A stretch of 49,655 nucleotides of DNA from Alishewanella jeotgali KCTC 22429. GTDB lineage: Bacteria; Pseudomonadota; Gammaproteobacteria; Enterobacterales; Alteromonadaceae. The notes beneath the pieces were generated by a model. That model was not told the origin of the DNA, searched no databases, and saw only the letters and a program-made list of their open reading frames with translations. The position numbers and the translations under genes were made by a program. This document shows positions 25,458 through 34,897 of the stretch, in pieces. The DNA lies in the NCBI RefSeq assembly GCF_000245735.1, contig NZ_AHTH01000040.1:1-49655 (forward strand). The letters are read 5' to 3'. Each line of letters starts with the position of its first letter. The first letter of the stretch is position 1.

Positions 25458-26378
25458 TTAGCTACCCGGTAAAGGAATAAACTCTTCCTCGTCGCCGGTC
25501 ACCTTGGCGAAACGGCCGGCCTGCCAGTCGGCTTTCGCTTGCTCAATCCGCTCTTTGCGACTGGAAACAAAATTCCACTCGATATAGCGTTTACTAATGC
25601 TCTCGCCGCCAATTAATGCCAGCTGACACTCGCTAAGTGCCTTAACTTCAAGTTCAGCGCCAGGATGTAATACCACCAGTTGCCGCGCCTTAAGCACGGT
25701 GCCGTTGAGCTCCAACTCACCACGGGTCAGGTACAGCGCCCGTTCGGTAACATTAGGTAGTTTAAGGCTCTGTCCCTGTTGTAGCCGTGCTTCCAAATAC
25801 AGGGTTTCAAAAAAGGTTTTTACCGGAGAAGTCACGCCATAAGCGGAACCAATCATTACCCGCACCGGCACGCCCGCCAATTCCAGCGTCGGGATCTGAG
25901 CGGCAGGATAATGATAAAACGCAGGTTCACATTCTTCGTCGGCTTCCGGTAGCGCCAGCCAGAGTTGTAAGCCATGCAAAGGGTGGGGCTGCCGCTGGAT
26001 CTCTGGTCGCTCGCGCTCGGAATGTACGATACCACGCCCGGCCACCATCAGGTTAATATCCCCGGGCTGAATTGGCTGATAACTGCCAACCGAATCGCGG
26101 TGTAGAATTTCACCGGCAAACAGATAGATTACCGTTGCCAGATTGATATGCGGATGTGGCCTGACATTGACGCCGCTACCGGCGGAAAATTGCGCAGGCC
26201 CCATTTCATCAAAAAAGATCCAGGGCCCGACATTACGTTGTTCGCGCACCGGTAAACAGCGGCGTACGGTAAAGCCACCGAGATCTTTAGGTTTAGGATC
26301 AATAATCAGGGCGATGCCCGGACAGCTTTGTCCCAGTTCACATTCGGCGTCGACTTGTAACTGTTCATTACTCATCAA
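25458..26378 (-). CDS. Pirin family protein (long form)
   Basis: A cupin-fold, iron-binding pirin/quercetinase-like protein of 306 residues. The metal ligands are visible in VRPHPHINLATVIYL and IVHSERE. Family members may act as redox sensors or dioxygenases; the substrate is not known here. It lies 52 bp downstream of a LysR-type regulator gene on the same strand, so it may be under that regulator's operon. A second, shorter pirin is at 28733-29428. Confidence 0.9.
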   Translation of the reverse strand: MMSNEQLQVDAECELGQSCPGIALIIDPKPKDLGGFTVRRCLPVREQRNVGPWIFFDEMGPAQFSAGSGVNVRPHPHINLATVIYLFAGEILHRDSVGSYQPIQPGDINLMVAGRGIVHSERERPEIQRQPHPLHGLQLWLALPEADEECEPAFYHYPAAQIPTLELAGVPVRVMIGSAYGVTSPVKTFFETLYLEARLQQGQSLKLPNVTERALYLTRGELELNGTVLKARQLVVLHPGAELEVKALSECQLALIGGESISKRYIEWNFVSSRKERIEQAKADWQAGRFAKVTGDEEEFIPLPGS

Positions 26379-26430
26379 AAGTCTCCCTTAGTATCGTAGT
26401 TTTACCCAGCCTAGGCGACATTGGTCATAA

Positions 26431-27312
26431 CTACAAGCTTGTCAGATAGCGTAGATGCCCGATAAAGCTGCGTGCCACCGGCCCCAGCGTATCGGCATCG
26501 TTAAAGTTCAGATAAAACGTAAAGGTACGGCTACTGCCCCGGGGTAGCAGTAATGGCAGCAGCTCACCATTATCGAGAAAGGGTTGCACCGCGTGGCGTG
26601 GCAACCAGGCAAAGCCCAGGTTTTTACGTAATAATTCGATTGACGTTGCAACATGGCTGACCGTCCAGCGTTGTTCTGAACCAAGCCAACCAACATCCTT
26701 CTTTTGCTGCTGTGCTGAATCACGCAGCACAATTTGCCGGCAGTTTTTCAGCTCCTCCAGCGTAAGTTCTCGCCGCGGCTGCGTCAGCGGATGCTGAGGC
26801 CCGGCGACAGCAACAAATTCAATCTGGCACAGATCTTCACTCAAATTATCCGGCAGCGTAAAAGGCGAGACCGCTATTTCTGCTTTGCCCTGACTGAGTA
26901 ACTCGTTGGCACCAGATAGGATAGTTTCCAGCAGCTCAATGCGGATCAGCGGATACTCTGCCGACACGGCTGCCAGTGTTTGATACAGCAGATCGCGCGG
27001 AAAGGCTTCATCCACCGCAATACTGAGCCTGGATTCAACGCCGGCTTTTAAATTCAGTGCGACATTTTCCATCCGCTCGGCTTCGGTCAGCAGAAAGTTA
27101 ATTCGTCTGAGTAGCTGTTCACCCGCAGCAGTCAGTAATGTCTTACGGCCTTCAACCTGAAATAATTGCACATCCAGCGTTTGCTCCAGCTTGTGCACTG
27201 CATGATGAATAGTAGACTGACTTTTATAAACCACTTCAGCAGCCTGATGAAAACCACCATGTTCAGCGACAGCCTTAAACATCCGCCATTGCTCCAGTGT
27301 TGAACGCGCCAT
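26431..27312 (-). CDS. LysR-family transcriptional regulator
   Basis: The 293-residue protein has an N-terminal winged HTH (MARSTLEQWRMFKAVAEHGGF, QAAEVVYKSQSTIHHAVHKLE) and a LysR substrate-binding domain (about 90-290). It lies between a DoxX gene and a pirin gene on the same strand. In E. coli the LysR regulator YhaJ controls a pirin (yhaK) and a DoxX protein (yqjF), so this cluster may be a functional analogue. That link is by gene context only; sequence similarity to YhaJ is not obvious. Confidence 0.9.
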   Translation of the reverse strand: MARSTLEQWRMFKAVAEHGGFHQAAEVVYKSQSTIHHAVHKLEQTLDVQLFQVEGRKTLLTAAGEQLLRRINFLLTEAERMENVALNLKAGVESRLSIAVDEAFPRDLLYQTLAAVSAEYPLIRIELLETILSGANELLSQGKAEIAVSPFTLPDNLSEDLCQIEFVAVAGPQHPLTQPRRELTLEELKNCRQIVLRDSAQQQKKDVGWLGSEQRWTVSHVATSIELLRKNLGFAWLPRHAVQPFLDNGELLPLLLPRGSSRTFTFYLNFNDADTLGPVARSFIGHLRYLTSL

Positions 27313-27343
27313 CTTATACTCCTGTAAGAACGGAAAAAGCGAG

Positions 27344-27373
27344 AGCCAGTCTGTCGTTACCGACAGACTGGCT
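27344..27373 (-). terminator. Rho-independent terminator of the doxX gene
   Basis: A perfect 13-bp stem (AGCCAGTCTGTCG with its complement) around a 4-nt loop lies 8 bp past the doxX stop codon, and on the minus strand it is followed by CTCGCTTTTT. It separates doxX from the LysR gene. Confidence 0.85.
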
Positions 27374-27381
27374 GAGTTTTA

Positions 27382-27828
27382 TTACTTGCGACTTAACCAG
27401 CGGTCCAGAGAGATTTTACCGGCACCGCTAAACAACAGTGACACACTAGCAGCCAGTAATGCTAAGCCAAACTCATAGCCATTGTTACTCATAAAGAGGC
27501 CGTTTTCAAAATGCACGCTAAAGATTGCAATCAGCATGGCAAAGGCCAGGGCGGCAGCCGCCGGGCGCGTTAGTAAGCCCAGAATTAACGCCAGCCCACC
27601 GAAAAATTCTGCCGCGCCGGCTAAAAAGGCCATTAGCACGCCTGGGCTTAAACCGATGCTATCCATCCAGGCGCCGGTCCCTTCCAGGCCGTAGCCGCCA
27701 AACCAGCCAAAAAGCTTTTGCGCGCCATGGGCGGCGAAGATAATGCCCACCGGTACCCGTAATGCTAGGGCGTCCCAGCCGGCGTTGGTTTGCGTGATCT
27801 GTTGGAATAACTGTTTTGCTTTGCTCAT
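27382..27828 (-). CDS. DoxX family membrane protein
   Basis: The 148-residue protein has four hydrophobic segments and the family signature RVPVGIIFAAHGAQKLFGW near the N-terminus, followed by GAAEFFGGLALILGLLTRPAA. DoxX proteins are inner-membrane, quinone-linked or redox-related, with no firm reaction known. It lies upstream of the LysR and pirin genes but is separated from them by a strong terminator. The gene would be consistent with the pirin/LysR/DoxX association seen in other proteobacteria. Confidence 0.9.
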   Translation of the reverse strand: MSKAKQLFQQITQTNAGWDALALRVPVGIIFAAHGAQKLFGWFGGYGLEGTGAWMDSIGLSPGVLMAFLAGAAEFFGGLALILGLLTRPAAAALAFAMLIAIFSVHFENGLFMSNNGYEFGLALLAASVSLLFSGAGKISLDRWLSRK

Positions 27829-28059
27829 CTGAGTGTCCTCGAATTTATAAAGTACGATGTCTTAGGTTGCCGACGATAACTGCTGTCGTTGGGATAACTA
27901 TAGTTGCAATGTTTGTTTCTTAAAATAGGATATATTTATATATAATGTTCGAATTTAAAGAATTATAGTGCTTCTGGTTGCGACTGCAGTGGTATAGGGC
28001 TTGTTCGGTATTACTGGTAGAATATTAGATAATGACTGCGGGCTAGCGGAGAGCTATGG

Positions 28060-28728
28060 ATGAAACTGGACAATAAGGGCTCGGTAAGTCTGGATGATAT
28101 ACCGCAGGACTCAGCCTTTTGGCAGACTTTTACCCTGGGGTTGCGGATAGAGCTACAGCTGCTGGTTAATTCCGGCGTGCGTTTACGGGCTGAGTTGGTG
28201 GGGTATGAAAAAAAGCAGTATCTGATCCTGCGACTGTCCAGCTCGGAGCCGGTGCTGCCGAAGCAGATGCTGTCACATAACACCGGGTTGATATGCCGCT
28301 TTGTGGTTGAGGCCGAGCAAGGTCGGGTCTATGCGTTCAAATCAGAGTTATTAAATGTGGTAAGCCAGCCGCAGCGGATGTTGATTATCCGTTATCCAAT
28401 GGTCACACAATATTTGTCGCTCCGAGCTGACAACCGTAATCCGGTACATATTCCGGTGCAGTTGGAGAATGCAGAGCATAGCATCCTCAACGCTACTTTA
28501 GTTGATTTGTCTGTCAAAGGTGGACTCGCATCCCTTGGGGACAGTGCACCATTAATGGGACGTGGCGAGACAGTAATATTGAAACTACCGGCTGACTTAC
28601 CGCCAGTATCTGCAATGATTAAGCGCAGTGCCAGGCCAAAAGGTGAATTGCGCTTGGGATTAGAATTTAATACACCTTTGTCTGACGGGGCACTGCAAAA
28701 GCTAATGCAGCTTTCTAAAAAAAACTAA
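28060..28728 (+). CDS. PilZ domain protein, YcgR-like flagellar brake
   Basis: The 222-residue protein has an N-terminal YcgR-like domain (LGLRIELQLLVNSGVRLRAELVGYEKKQYLILRL) and a C-terminal PilZ domain (RADNRNPVHIPVQLEN, then DLSVKGGLASLG). The RxxxR motif is reduced to R-A-D-N-R, so c-di-GMP binding is likely. YcgR slows flagellar motors at high c-di-GMP. This gene therefore probably reads the second messenger made or removed by proteins such as the GGDEF-EAL protein upstream. It starts at the ATG at 28060 with GGAG nearby. Confidence 0.85.
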   Translation: MKLDNKGSVSLDDIPQDSAFWQTFTLGLRIELQLLVNSGVRLRAELVGYEKKQYLILRLSSSEPVLPKQMLSHNTGLICRFVVEAEQGRVYAFKSELLNVVSQPQRMLIIRYPMVTQYLSLRADNRNPVHIPVQLENAEHSILNATLVDLSVKGGLASLGDSAPLMGRGETVILKLPADLPPVSAMIKRSARPKGELRLGLEFNTPLSDGALQKLMQLSKKN

Positions 28729-28732
28729 CTGT

Positions 28733-29428
28733 TCAGGTTGGTAAATCAAACCATAGGGCCTGCAAAGGTCCTTTCGTAGCCAGGCCCTGTAGTTGGTCCA
28801 TGGCCGCAATTTTTAAACCGTCGCCCGGTTGTAGTGTTAACCCGGCGAGAGCCAGCTCCCCCTGGATCAGATGCAGATAATAAGCCCGACCTGTTTGCAG
28901 CGGAAAATCCACGCTGTCATTTTCCGCCAGTAGCAGCTGTGCCAGCGCCGCATCCTGCTTGATAGTTAAAGTGCCATCCCGGCCATCCGGGGTAATGACC
29001 CAGGTTAAACCCGGCTGCCGGCCAAAATCCTTTTGCTGATAGCCCGGGGCGCCATCAAACTGGTTTGGCTCGATCCAGATCTGTAGAAACTTCAGTGGCG
29101 CTGTTTTGCTGGCGTTATATTCACTATGGTAAATACCTTTACCGGCACTCATTAGCTGAAATTCGCCAGCCGGTAAAATCTCCTCATTACCTGCTGAGTC
29201 CTTATGGGCAATTTGCCCTTGCAGCACATAACTGATAATTTCCATATTGCGATGCCCATGGGTGCTAAAACCGGCCCCGGGCGCGACTTCATCATCGTTG
29301 ATCACGCGTAGCGCCGAGAATCCCATTTGCTGCGGATTATAGTAATCGCCAAAGGAAAACGTATGCTGGCTTTTTAGCCAGCCAAAGTGGGCGCGTCCAC
29401 GTTCGTTGGCGCGAATAACGTCTAGCAT
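28733..29428 (-). CDS. Pirin family protein (short, YhaK-like)
   Basis: A 231-residue bicupin of the YhaK type. The metal-binding residues are in THGHRNMEIISYVLQG and IYHSEYN. It starts MLDVIRANERGRAHFGWLKS, typical for YhaK-like members with the conserved FGDYY motif. It is convergent with the PilZ gene, 4 bp away. Function is probably redox-related, but no reaction is certain. Confidence 0.92.
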   Translation of the reverse strand: MLDVIRANERGRAHFGWLKSQHTFSFGDYYNPQQMGFSALRVINDDEVAPGAGFSTHGHRNMEIISYVLQGQIAHKDSAGNEEILPAGEFQLMSAGKGIYHSEYNASKTAPLKFLQIWIEPNQFDGAPGYQQKDFGRQPGLTWVITPDGRDGTLTIKQDAALAQLLLAENDSVDFPLQTGRAYYLHLIQGELALAGLTLQPGDGLKIAAMDQLQGLATKGPLQALWFDLPT

Positions 29429-29640
29429 GCTAACCTCCGCTAAGTTAATTTCGCCCGCTGACTGCGGCGAAAGCTTGCTTGCTAGTTTACTCAGGTCACT
29501 AAAACGAATATATAGAATTTAATATGATGATATGTTCGTTTAATAAGAACCATTCGCCACCATTGAACGGGCAAAAGTAGAGTCGGCTTTGCATTTCCGT
29601 TATGCTTAGCCCCAATGTGGATGGGGAAAGCGAGGGCGGG

Positions 29641-30543
29641 ATGCAGATTTCCGAGTGGCGTAACTATTGGCAACAAACCAAGGAATTTACGCAGGCTTAC
29701 TGGCAACGGTGTCAACAAGATCAGATCTCAATGATTGGTGGATATCTGGCTTATGTCACCTTACTGTCGCTGGTGCCGCTGGTCACCGTGATGTTTTCAA
29801 TGTTAAGTGCTTTTCCGATGTTTGCCGAGTTTCAGGCGAACCTGGAGTCTGTTATTTACGCCAATGTAATCCCCTCCCGCGGTGAAGAGATCCAGGCTTA
29901 TATTACGCGTTTTATCGGTAATACCGGCGGTATGACGGCGATCGGCATTCTGGCGCTGGTGTTTTTTGCCTTATTGCTTATTCACAATATTGATAAAACG
30001 CTAAATAAAATCTGGCGGGTCACCAGCCGGCCACGTTTAATTATCTCGTTTTCAATTTACTGGATGATTCTGACGTTGGGCCCCATCCTGTTTGGGCTGT
30101 CGATTGGCGTAACCTCTTATCTGGTCAGGCTAAGTACCTTTGCGGACGACTATACGCCGGGTTTCTCAACCCTGGTGCTGGGGGTGGTGCCTTATCTGAT
30201 GTCACTGGCAGCCTTTTTTATTTTATATCTGGTTGTGCCCAACCTTAAAGTCCGGGTTAAACATGCACTTTGGGGCGCCTTATTGGCGATGGTGCTGTTT
30301 GAGTTATCCAAGCGGGGCTTTGCCTTTTATGTCACAAACTTTCCGACTTATCAGACGATTTATGGTGCCCTGGCGCTGTTACCTATTTTGTTTGTCTGGA
30401 TCCATTTATCCTGGATGGTGGTATTGCTGGGAGCGGAACTCACCGCCTTACTACAACAGCGGGAAGCGGGGGAGTGTCGGGAAGATGAAGTTTGTCCGGT
30501 GCCGCAGCGTGCGGACAAATCAGTTGCAGCTGAAACAGAGTAG
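29641..30543 (+). CDS. yihY: YihY/BrkB family inner-membrane protein
   Basis: The 300-residue protein has about six membrane segments and the family motifs DQISMIGGYLAYVTLLSLVP and IYGALALLPILFVWIHLSWM. Once annotated as ribonuclease BN, the family is now seen as a membrane protein of unknown transport role. An in-frame ATG at 29602 would add 13 residues, but the purine-rich GAGGGCGGG just before 29641 favours this start. dtd follows three bases later, as in E. coli. Confidence 0.9.
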   Translation: MQISEWRNYWQQTKEFTQAYWQRCQQDQISMIGGYLAYVTLLSLVPLVTVMFSMLSAFPMFAEFQANLESVIYANVIPSRGEEIQAYITRFIGNTGGMTAIGILALVFFALLLIHNIDKTLNKIWRVTSRPRLIISFSIYWMILTLGPILFGLSIGVTSYLVRLSTFADDYTPGFSTLVLGVVPYLMSLAAFFILYLVVPNLKVRVKHALWGALLAMVLFELSKRGFAFYVTNFPTYQTIYGALALLPILFVWIHLSWMVVLLGAELTALLQQREAGECREDEVCPVPQRADKSVAAETE

Positions 30544-30546
30544 TCA

Positions 30547-30987
30547 ATGAAAGCATTAATTCAAAGAGTCAGTCAGGCCAAAGTTGAGGTCGCCGGCAGC
30601 ACAATTGGCGCAATCGAACGGGGTTTATTGGTGTTATTGGCGGTTGAAGCCGGGGATAGCGAAGCCGATCTGCGTAAATTGGCTGAGAAAGTTTGCCGTT
30701 ACCGGGTATTTAGTGATGACAACGGTAAGATGAACCTGAATGTACAGCAGGCAGGTGGAGCCTTGCTGGTGGTGTCTCAATTTACCCTGGCGGCGGATAC
30801 CCAATCCGGTCTGCGTCCCAGCTTTACGCCCGCCGCGGCACCGGCGCTGGCCGAGCAATATTATCAGGCATTTTGCACGTACTGCCGTGAGCTGGGGCTT
30901 AAGGTTGCAACCGGCCAGTTTGCCGCCGATATGCAGGTTAGTCTGACTAACGACGGCCCCGTTACTTTTATGCTGGAGAGCCGCTAA
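30547..30987 (+). CDS. dtd: D-aminoacyl-tRNA deacylase
   Basis: The 146-residue enzyme hydrolyses D-amino acids from tRNA (and glycine from tRNA-Ala) to keep translation stereospecific. Hallmarks are [15 protein letters not shown] at the N-terminus, [19 protein letters not shown] around the active site, and the C-terminal Gly-cis-Pro motif [11 protein letters not shown]. The length is standard. It lies three bases after yihY, and its stop overlaps the start of the next gene (TAATG), so the genes form an operon. Confidence 0.97.
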   Translation: MKALIQRVSQAKVEVAGSTIGAIERGLLVLLAVEAGDSEADLRKLAEKVCRYRVFSDDNGKMNLNVQQAGGALLVVSQFTLAADTQSGLRPSFTPAAAPALAEQYYQAFCTYCRELGLKVATGQFAADMQVSLTNDGPVTFMLESR

Positions 30988-31889
30988 TGGCAAAAACCTT
31001 AACCCTGATCAGTCCGCAAACTCCGGCACAGTGGCAGGCCTATTATCAGCTGCGTTGGCAGGTGCTGCGCGCACCCTGGCAGCAACCGCCGGGTTCAGAG
31101 CAGGATGAGTTGGAGCAAAGCAGCTTTCATCAGATGCTACTGGATCCACAAGGGCAGGTCGCGGCTGTCGGGCGTTTACATCAAGTTGATAGTGACACTG
31201 CTCAGGTCCGCTATATGGCGGTCGCTGAGTCATGGCAGGGCAAAGGCGCCGGTAGCCGAATTTTACAGGCGCTGGAGCAACAGGCCGTGCAGCTGGGGAT
31301 GAAATATATCATACTAAATGCTCGTGACAGCGCGCTGGCGTTTTATCAGCGTCAGGGGTATCGGGTCGTTGCAGCAGCGCCGACCCAGTTTGGTATTACG
31401 CATCAACGGATGCAAAAACAACTCTGTTTGGCCGGTAGTCCAGCAGACTGGCAACAATGGTGCCAAAGTCTGCAACAAACCTGGCACCGCACTATTCCGC
31501 TCAGTGCCTATATGCAATTGCAGATCGAACAATGTGATGGTTATCAGCTGCAATGTACGGCGCCGCTGCCACCCAATATTAATCTGCACCAGACCATGTT
31601 CGCCGGCAGTATCTATACGCTGGCGACGTTAACCGGCTGGGGCATGCTGTATTTACAGTTACAGAGTCTGGGCCTGCATGGCGCACAGGTGCTGGCCGAT
31701 GCCAATATCCGCTACCTGAAACCCATTCGCAGCCAACCCACCGCAGTGTGTAAAGTTGCGGCCGTATCTGGTGATCTAACGCCATTAGCCGCAGGCAAGC
31801 GGGTAAAACAGCAAATCAATGTCCAGCTGTTTGCTGAGGGTGAGCTTTGCGCCGAGTTTAGCGGCTTATATGCGGTATTGCCGGAGTAA
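30987..31889 (+). CDS. YiiD-like GNAT acetyltransferase / thioesterase fusion
   Basis: The N-terminal 145 residues are a GNAT acetyltransferase: RYMAVAESWQGKGAGSRIL is the acetyl-CoA binding motif A, and YQRQGYRVV motif B. The C-terminal half (about 155-300) is a hot-dog thioesterase of the YiiD_C type (PPNINLHQTMFAGSIYTLATLTGWGML). E. coli YiiD has the same two domains and the same place after dtd. The acyl substrate is unknown. The start codon overlaps the dtd stop. Confidence 0.9.
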   Translation: MAKTLTLISPQTPAQWQAYYQLRWQVLRAPWQQPPGSEQDELEQSSFHQMLLDPQGQVAAVGRLHQVDSDTAQVRYMAVAESWQGKGAGSRILQALEQQAVQLGMKYIILNARDSALAFYQRQGYRVVAAAPTQFGITHQRMQKQLCLAGSPADWQQWCQSLQQTWHRTIPLSAYMQLQIEQCDGYQLQCTAPLPPNINLHQTMFAGSIYTLATLTGWGMLYLQLQSLGLHGAQVLADANIRYLKPIRSQPTAVCKVAAVSGDLTPLAAGKRVKQQINVQLFAEGELCAEFSGLYAVLPE

Positions 31890-31893
31890 CTTT

Positions 31894-32715
31894 ATGGCAG
31901 AAAAAGTACTGATTATTGGCTGTGGTTGGCTGGGGCAACAACTTGCGCCGGTGCTGGCTGCCGCGGGTTATCAGGTTTTTGGCAGCCGGCGCACGCAAGC
32001 CTCAGCAGAGGCATTGCCGGCACCGATCCAAGGCATAGTGCTGGATTTCCAGCCGCCCTGGTCCGATGCACAGCTGGCACTTTTTCAGGATGCCTGGCTA
32101 ATTTGCACTATTCCACCCGGAGGCCGGCAAGGTGGGGCGTCGGATTATCCGCCGGTACTGCAGCAACTGGCGCAGTTAGCTCAGGCTGCAGGGATAAAGG
32201 GCGGGATCCATATTAGCTCAACCGGTATTTATCAGGGGCTCAGTGGCGTCGTTAACGAGCGGGCCGGGCTGCAACTGACTCAGCCACGGGTAGCCTTGTT
32301 GGCAGCCGGTGAGCAGGCACTGCAACAGCAGGGTAGCTGGCTGACCTTGCGCTTATCCGGCTTAATGGGGCCGGCTCGGCATCCCGGTCGCTTTGTTCAG
32401 GGCAGAGCCGTTAGCGGTGCGATGCAGCCGGTCAATATGGTGCATAGTGCCGATGTGGCAGCGGCTGTGCTGCAGATCTTTAGCCGTTGGCCCTTACCCG
32501 CAGCCTGTTATAACCTGAGCTCGCCGCAGCACGTGACAAAAGCCGAATTCTATCAGGCGGCAGCTGAGAGCCTGGGGTTGACCGCGGCCAGTATTGATTT
32601 GAGTGCCGTGGCGATCGAGCCTGCCCGCCAGGTGTGCAGCCAGCGCTTTATCGAGGATGCGGATTTTAGCTTTCAGTTTGCCGATCCCCGCACCGCTTTG
32701 CCGCTCTGCAATTAG
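31894..32715 (+). CDS. NAD(P)-binding Rossmann protein, YeeZ-like epimerase
   Basis: From the start at 31894 it is 273 residues with an N-terminal nucleotide-binding motif [17 protein letters not shown], and [10 protein letters not shown] for the SDR-like Ser/Tyr region. It resembles YeeZ-type extended SDR proteins of unknown substrate. An in-frame upstream start at 31819 would overlap the previous gene by 71 bp and lacks the family N-terminus. It ends convergent with, and overlapping by four bases, the chemoreceptor gene at 32712. Confidence 0.85.
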   Translation: MAEKVLIIGCGWLGQQLAPVLAAAGYQVFGSRRTQASAEALPAPIQGIVLDFQPPWSDAQLALFQDAWLICTIPPGGRQGGASDYPPVLQQLAQLAQAAGIKGGIHISSTGIYQGLSGVVNERAGLQLTQPRVALLAAGEQALQQQGSWLTLRLSGLMGPARHPGRFVQGRAVSGAMQPVNMVHSADVAAAVLQIFSRWPLPAACYNLSSPQHVTKAEFYQAAAESLGLTAASIDLSAVAIEPARQVCSQRFIEDADFSFQFADPRTALPLCN

Positions 32716-34733
32716 ATTTTAAACCGGGCCGCGCCCTCAGTCAGTTGTTGTGCCAGGCGGGCCACTTCCTGACTTTCGCTCATCGTTTGTTCGGCCTGAG
32801 TGGCACTTTGCTGCGCCAGGCCAACAATTTCGTGCATCCGGTCATTGATAGCCTGCCCGAGTTGTTGCTGGCTTTGACTGGCCTGATTGACGGCACTGCT
32901 GATCCGCAGCGTGGCGGAAATCGCCTCTGTGACTGCGGTCAGGGAGGCAACCAGTTCCGTCATGGTCGTCACACACTGTTCGGCTTCCTGTTTACCGGTT
33001 AATACTGCGGCGACCGCCTGCTGACTTTGTTGTTGCAAATGTTCAATCATCTGCCGGATTTCACTGGTGGCCTGCTGGGTGCGTCCGGCCAGTGAGCGTA
33101 CCTCATCGGCGACCACGGCAAAGCCACGGCCTTGCTCACCGGCACGCGCCGCTTCAATGGCGGCATTGAGTGCCAGCAGGTTAGTTTGCTCCGCAATGGC
33201 GCTGATAGTGGTCAGGATACTGCCGATATTGGTTGACTGATCATCGACCTTATTCATGATCTGGCTGGTGCTAACCAGTTGCTGTGCCAGCTTATTAATA
33301 CGCTGGTTGTTGGCCCCCGCCAGTTGACTGATTTGCTGGCTTTGCTGCAAGGCCTGCTGCATGGCTTCACCGGCATCAGCGGCGTGGATTGCGACCGCCT
33401 GGGTATTTTCTGCCAGTTGCTCAGTAATTTGATTTACGCTACCGATTTGCTGCTGCTGGGCATGCAGCGACTGGTTGATCTCGCCGACCGCAGTGGTGGA
33501 ACGCTGCGCCGTACTGCTCAGGGCAGTGGCATTTTGCTGGATATTGGTCAGTAAGCCACTTAAGGCATTGATCAGGCTATTGACCTTTTCCGACAAGGCA
33601 CCAAATTCATCTTGCTGTTCGATATGGAGCTTGCGGGTCAGATCGCCCTGCGCGATATAGCCCAGCACATGGTTAATCCCAGCCAGCGGTTTTAACATCG
33701 CGCTAATAGTAAAATAGGCGGTGGTCGCCGCCAGTACGACCAGCACCAGCATCATAAACCAGGTTCGGGTACTACCGGAGCTGAGGGCGCCGGAGGTTTG
33801 TTGTTGCAGGGTACTAAAGCGCAGCCCGGCTGCGTTAACCACCTGATCCAGCAGTTCCAGCGCCAGCCCGACTTGTTGTTCCGCGGTATTCAGGGCATTA
33901 CGGGCTTGCTGCAAGGCACTGAGTTGTTGTTGCTTTAAGGTCAGTAAATTAGGCTCTGCACCGAGCGCATCATTTAACTCCTGCCAGTGCATAGCAAAAT
34001 TCTGCCACAGGCCATCGGTATTAATTGACTCGGCTAATTGCGCCAGATAATCGACATTAACCTGCATATCGCTGAGCGCAAAGCTAACGTTATCCTGATT
34101 GCGCTCCAACTGGCTGTACTCGCTATAGGCTGCAGTTTCCCGCAGCGTATTCACCAGACCAACCAACTGACCGTCTAAGCGGCCGGCGGTGCCGGCAATA
34201 ATTTCTGCAGTTTGGCGATTGCGCGGTAATTCCAGCTCTGACAGTTCAATCAGGGCGGCGCCGGCTTCATCGAGCAGGGTTTCCAGCCGGGCCAGCTCAG
34301 TGCTCAGCTGTTGTTGCAGCCGTAAACTGCTCAGGCGGGCGCCAAACATTGTGCTGGACGCCTCAGTGTAACGGTTGGCATGTTCGGTGGCACTATTCAG
34401 ACTTTGCTGCAGCTCGCCGCCCAGATTTAACTGTTGAAACTGGCCCAACAATTGATTAAATGCCTGTTGTTGCTGATTGAAGTTCTGCTGATATCGCTCA
34501 ATATCGGCTTGTTGCTCGGCCGTAAAGCCGGACGCGGTCAGACGGGCCAGCTGCAATAACAGGATTTGTGCCTGATTGCTTTGTTGTTGCGCCGGTACGG
34601 CCAATTCGTTCATTTGGGTATTGGCGGTAGTGACACTGCGAAAACTGCTTAGAGCCGATACACTGGCGATCAGTAAAAGGAGGGTGATAAAGCCAAAGCC
34701 GATAATGACTTTATGCGCAACGGTTAACTTCAT
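32712..34733 (-). CDS. Methyl-accepting chemotaxis protein
   Basis: The 673-residue receptor has a membrane segment at about 8-29, a large periplasmic region of about 290 helical, Gln-rich residues, a second membrane segment at about 327-349, HAMP, and a signalling domain with the conserved hairpin [20 protein letters not shown] followed by [19 protein letters not shown]. The ligand is unknown. Unlike the other MCP gene in this window, the frame is intact. No cheW or cheA genes are adjacent, so it is an orphan receptor coupled to a chemotaxis system elsewhere. Confidence 0.95.
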   Translation of the reverse strand: MKLTVAHKVIIGFGFITLLLLIASVSALSSFRSVTTANTQMNELAVPAQQQSNQAQILLLQLARLTASGFTAEQQADIERYQQNFNQQQQAFNQLLGQFQQLNLGGELQQSLNSATEHANRYTEASSTMFGARLSSLRLQQQLSTELARLETLLDEAGAALIELSELELPRNRQTAEIIAGTAGRLDGQLVGLVNTLRETAAYSEYSQLERNQDNVSFALSDMQVNVDYLAQLAESINTDGLWQNFAMHWQELNDALGAEPNLLTLKQQQLSALQQARNALNTAEQQVGLALELLDQVVNAAGLRFSTLQQQTSGALSSGSTRTWFMMLVLVVLAATTAYFTISAMLKPLAGINHVLGYIAQGDLTRKLHIEQQDEFGALSEKVNSLINALSGLLTNIQQNATALSSTAQRSTTAVGEINQSLHAQQQQIGSVNQITEQLAENTQAVAIHAADAGEAMQQALQQSQQISQLAGANNQRINKLAQQLVSTSQIMNKVDDQSTNIGSILTTISAIAEQTNLLALNAAIEAARAGEQGRGFAVVADEVRSLAGRTQQATSEIRQMIEHLQQQSQQAVAAVLTGKQEAEQCVTTMTELVASLTAVTEAISATLRISSAVNQASQSQQQLGQAINDRMHEIVGLAQQSATQAEQTMSESQEVARLAQQLTEGAARFKI

Positions 34734-34861
34734 AGCGTAAGCCCCTGTCTGGCCAGATTTTAGTATAGTGATTTTTGAGCGTCTGGCACGCAGATTTACG
34801 TTAGCAGGTTTTGGGTCACTGGTCTAGCCAGTGAAAAGGGAAATGACGAGGCGAATTAGCT

Positions 34862-34884
34862 AAAAAAGCCCGGCGTGCCGGGCT
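34862..34884 (-). terminator. Terminator downstream of hutH
   Basis: AGCCCGGC-GT-GCCGGGCT with a T run on the minus strand lies 14 bp after the hutH stop codon. It ends the hutCUH transcript and separates it from the downstream chemoreceptor gene. Confidence 0.88.
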
Positions 34885-34897
34885 ATTTTGAGAAGCG

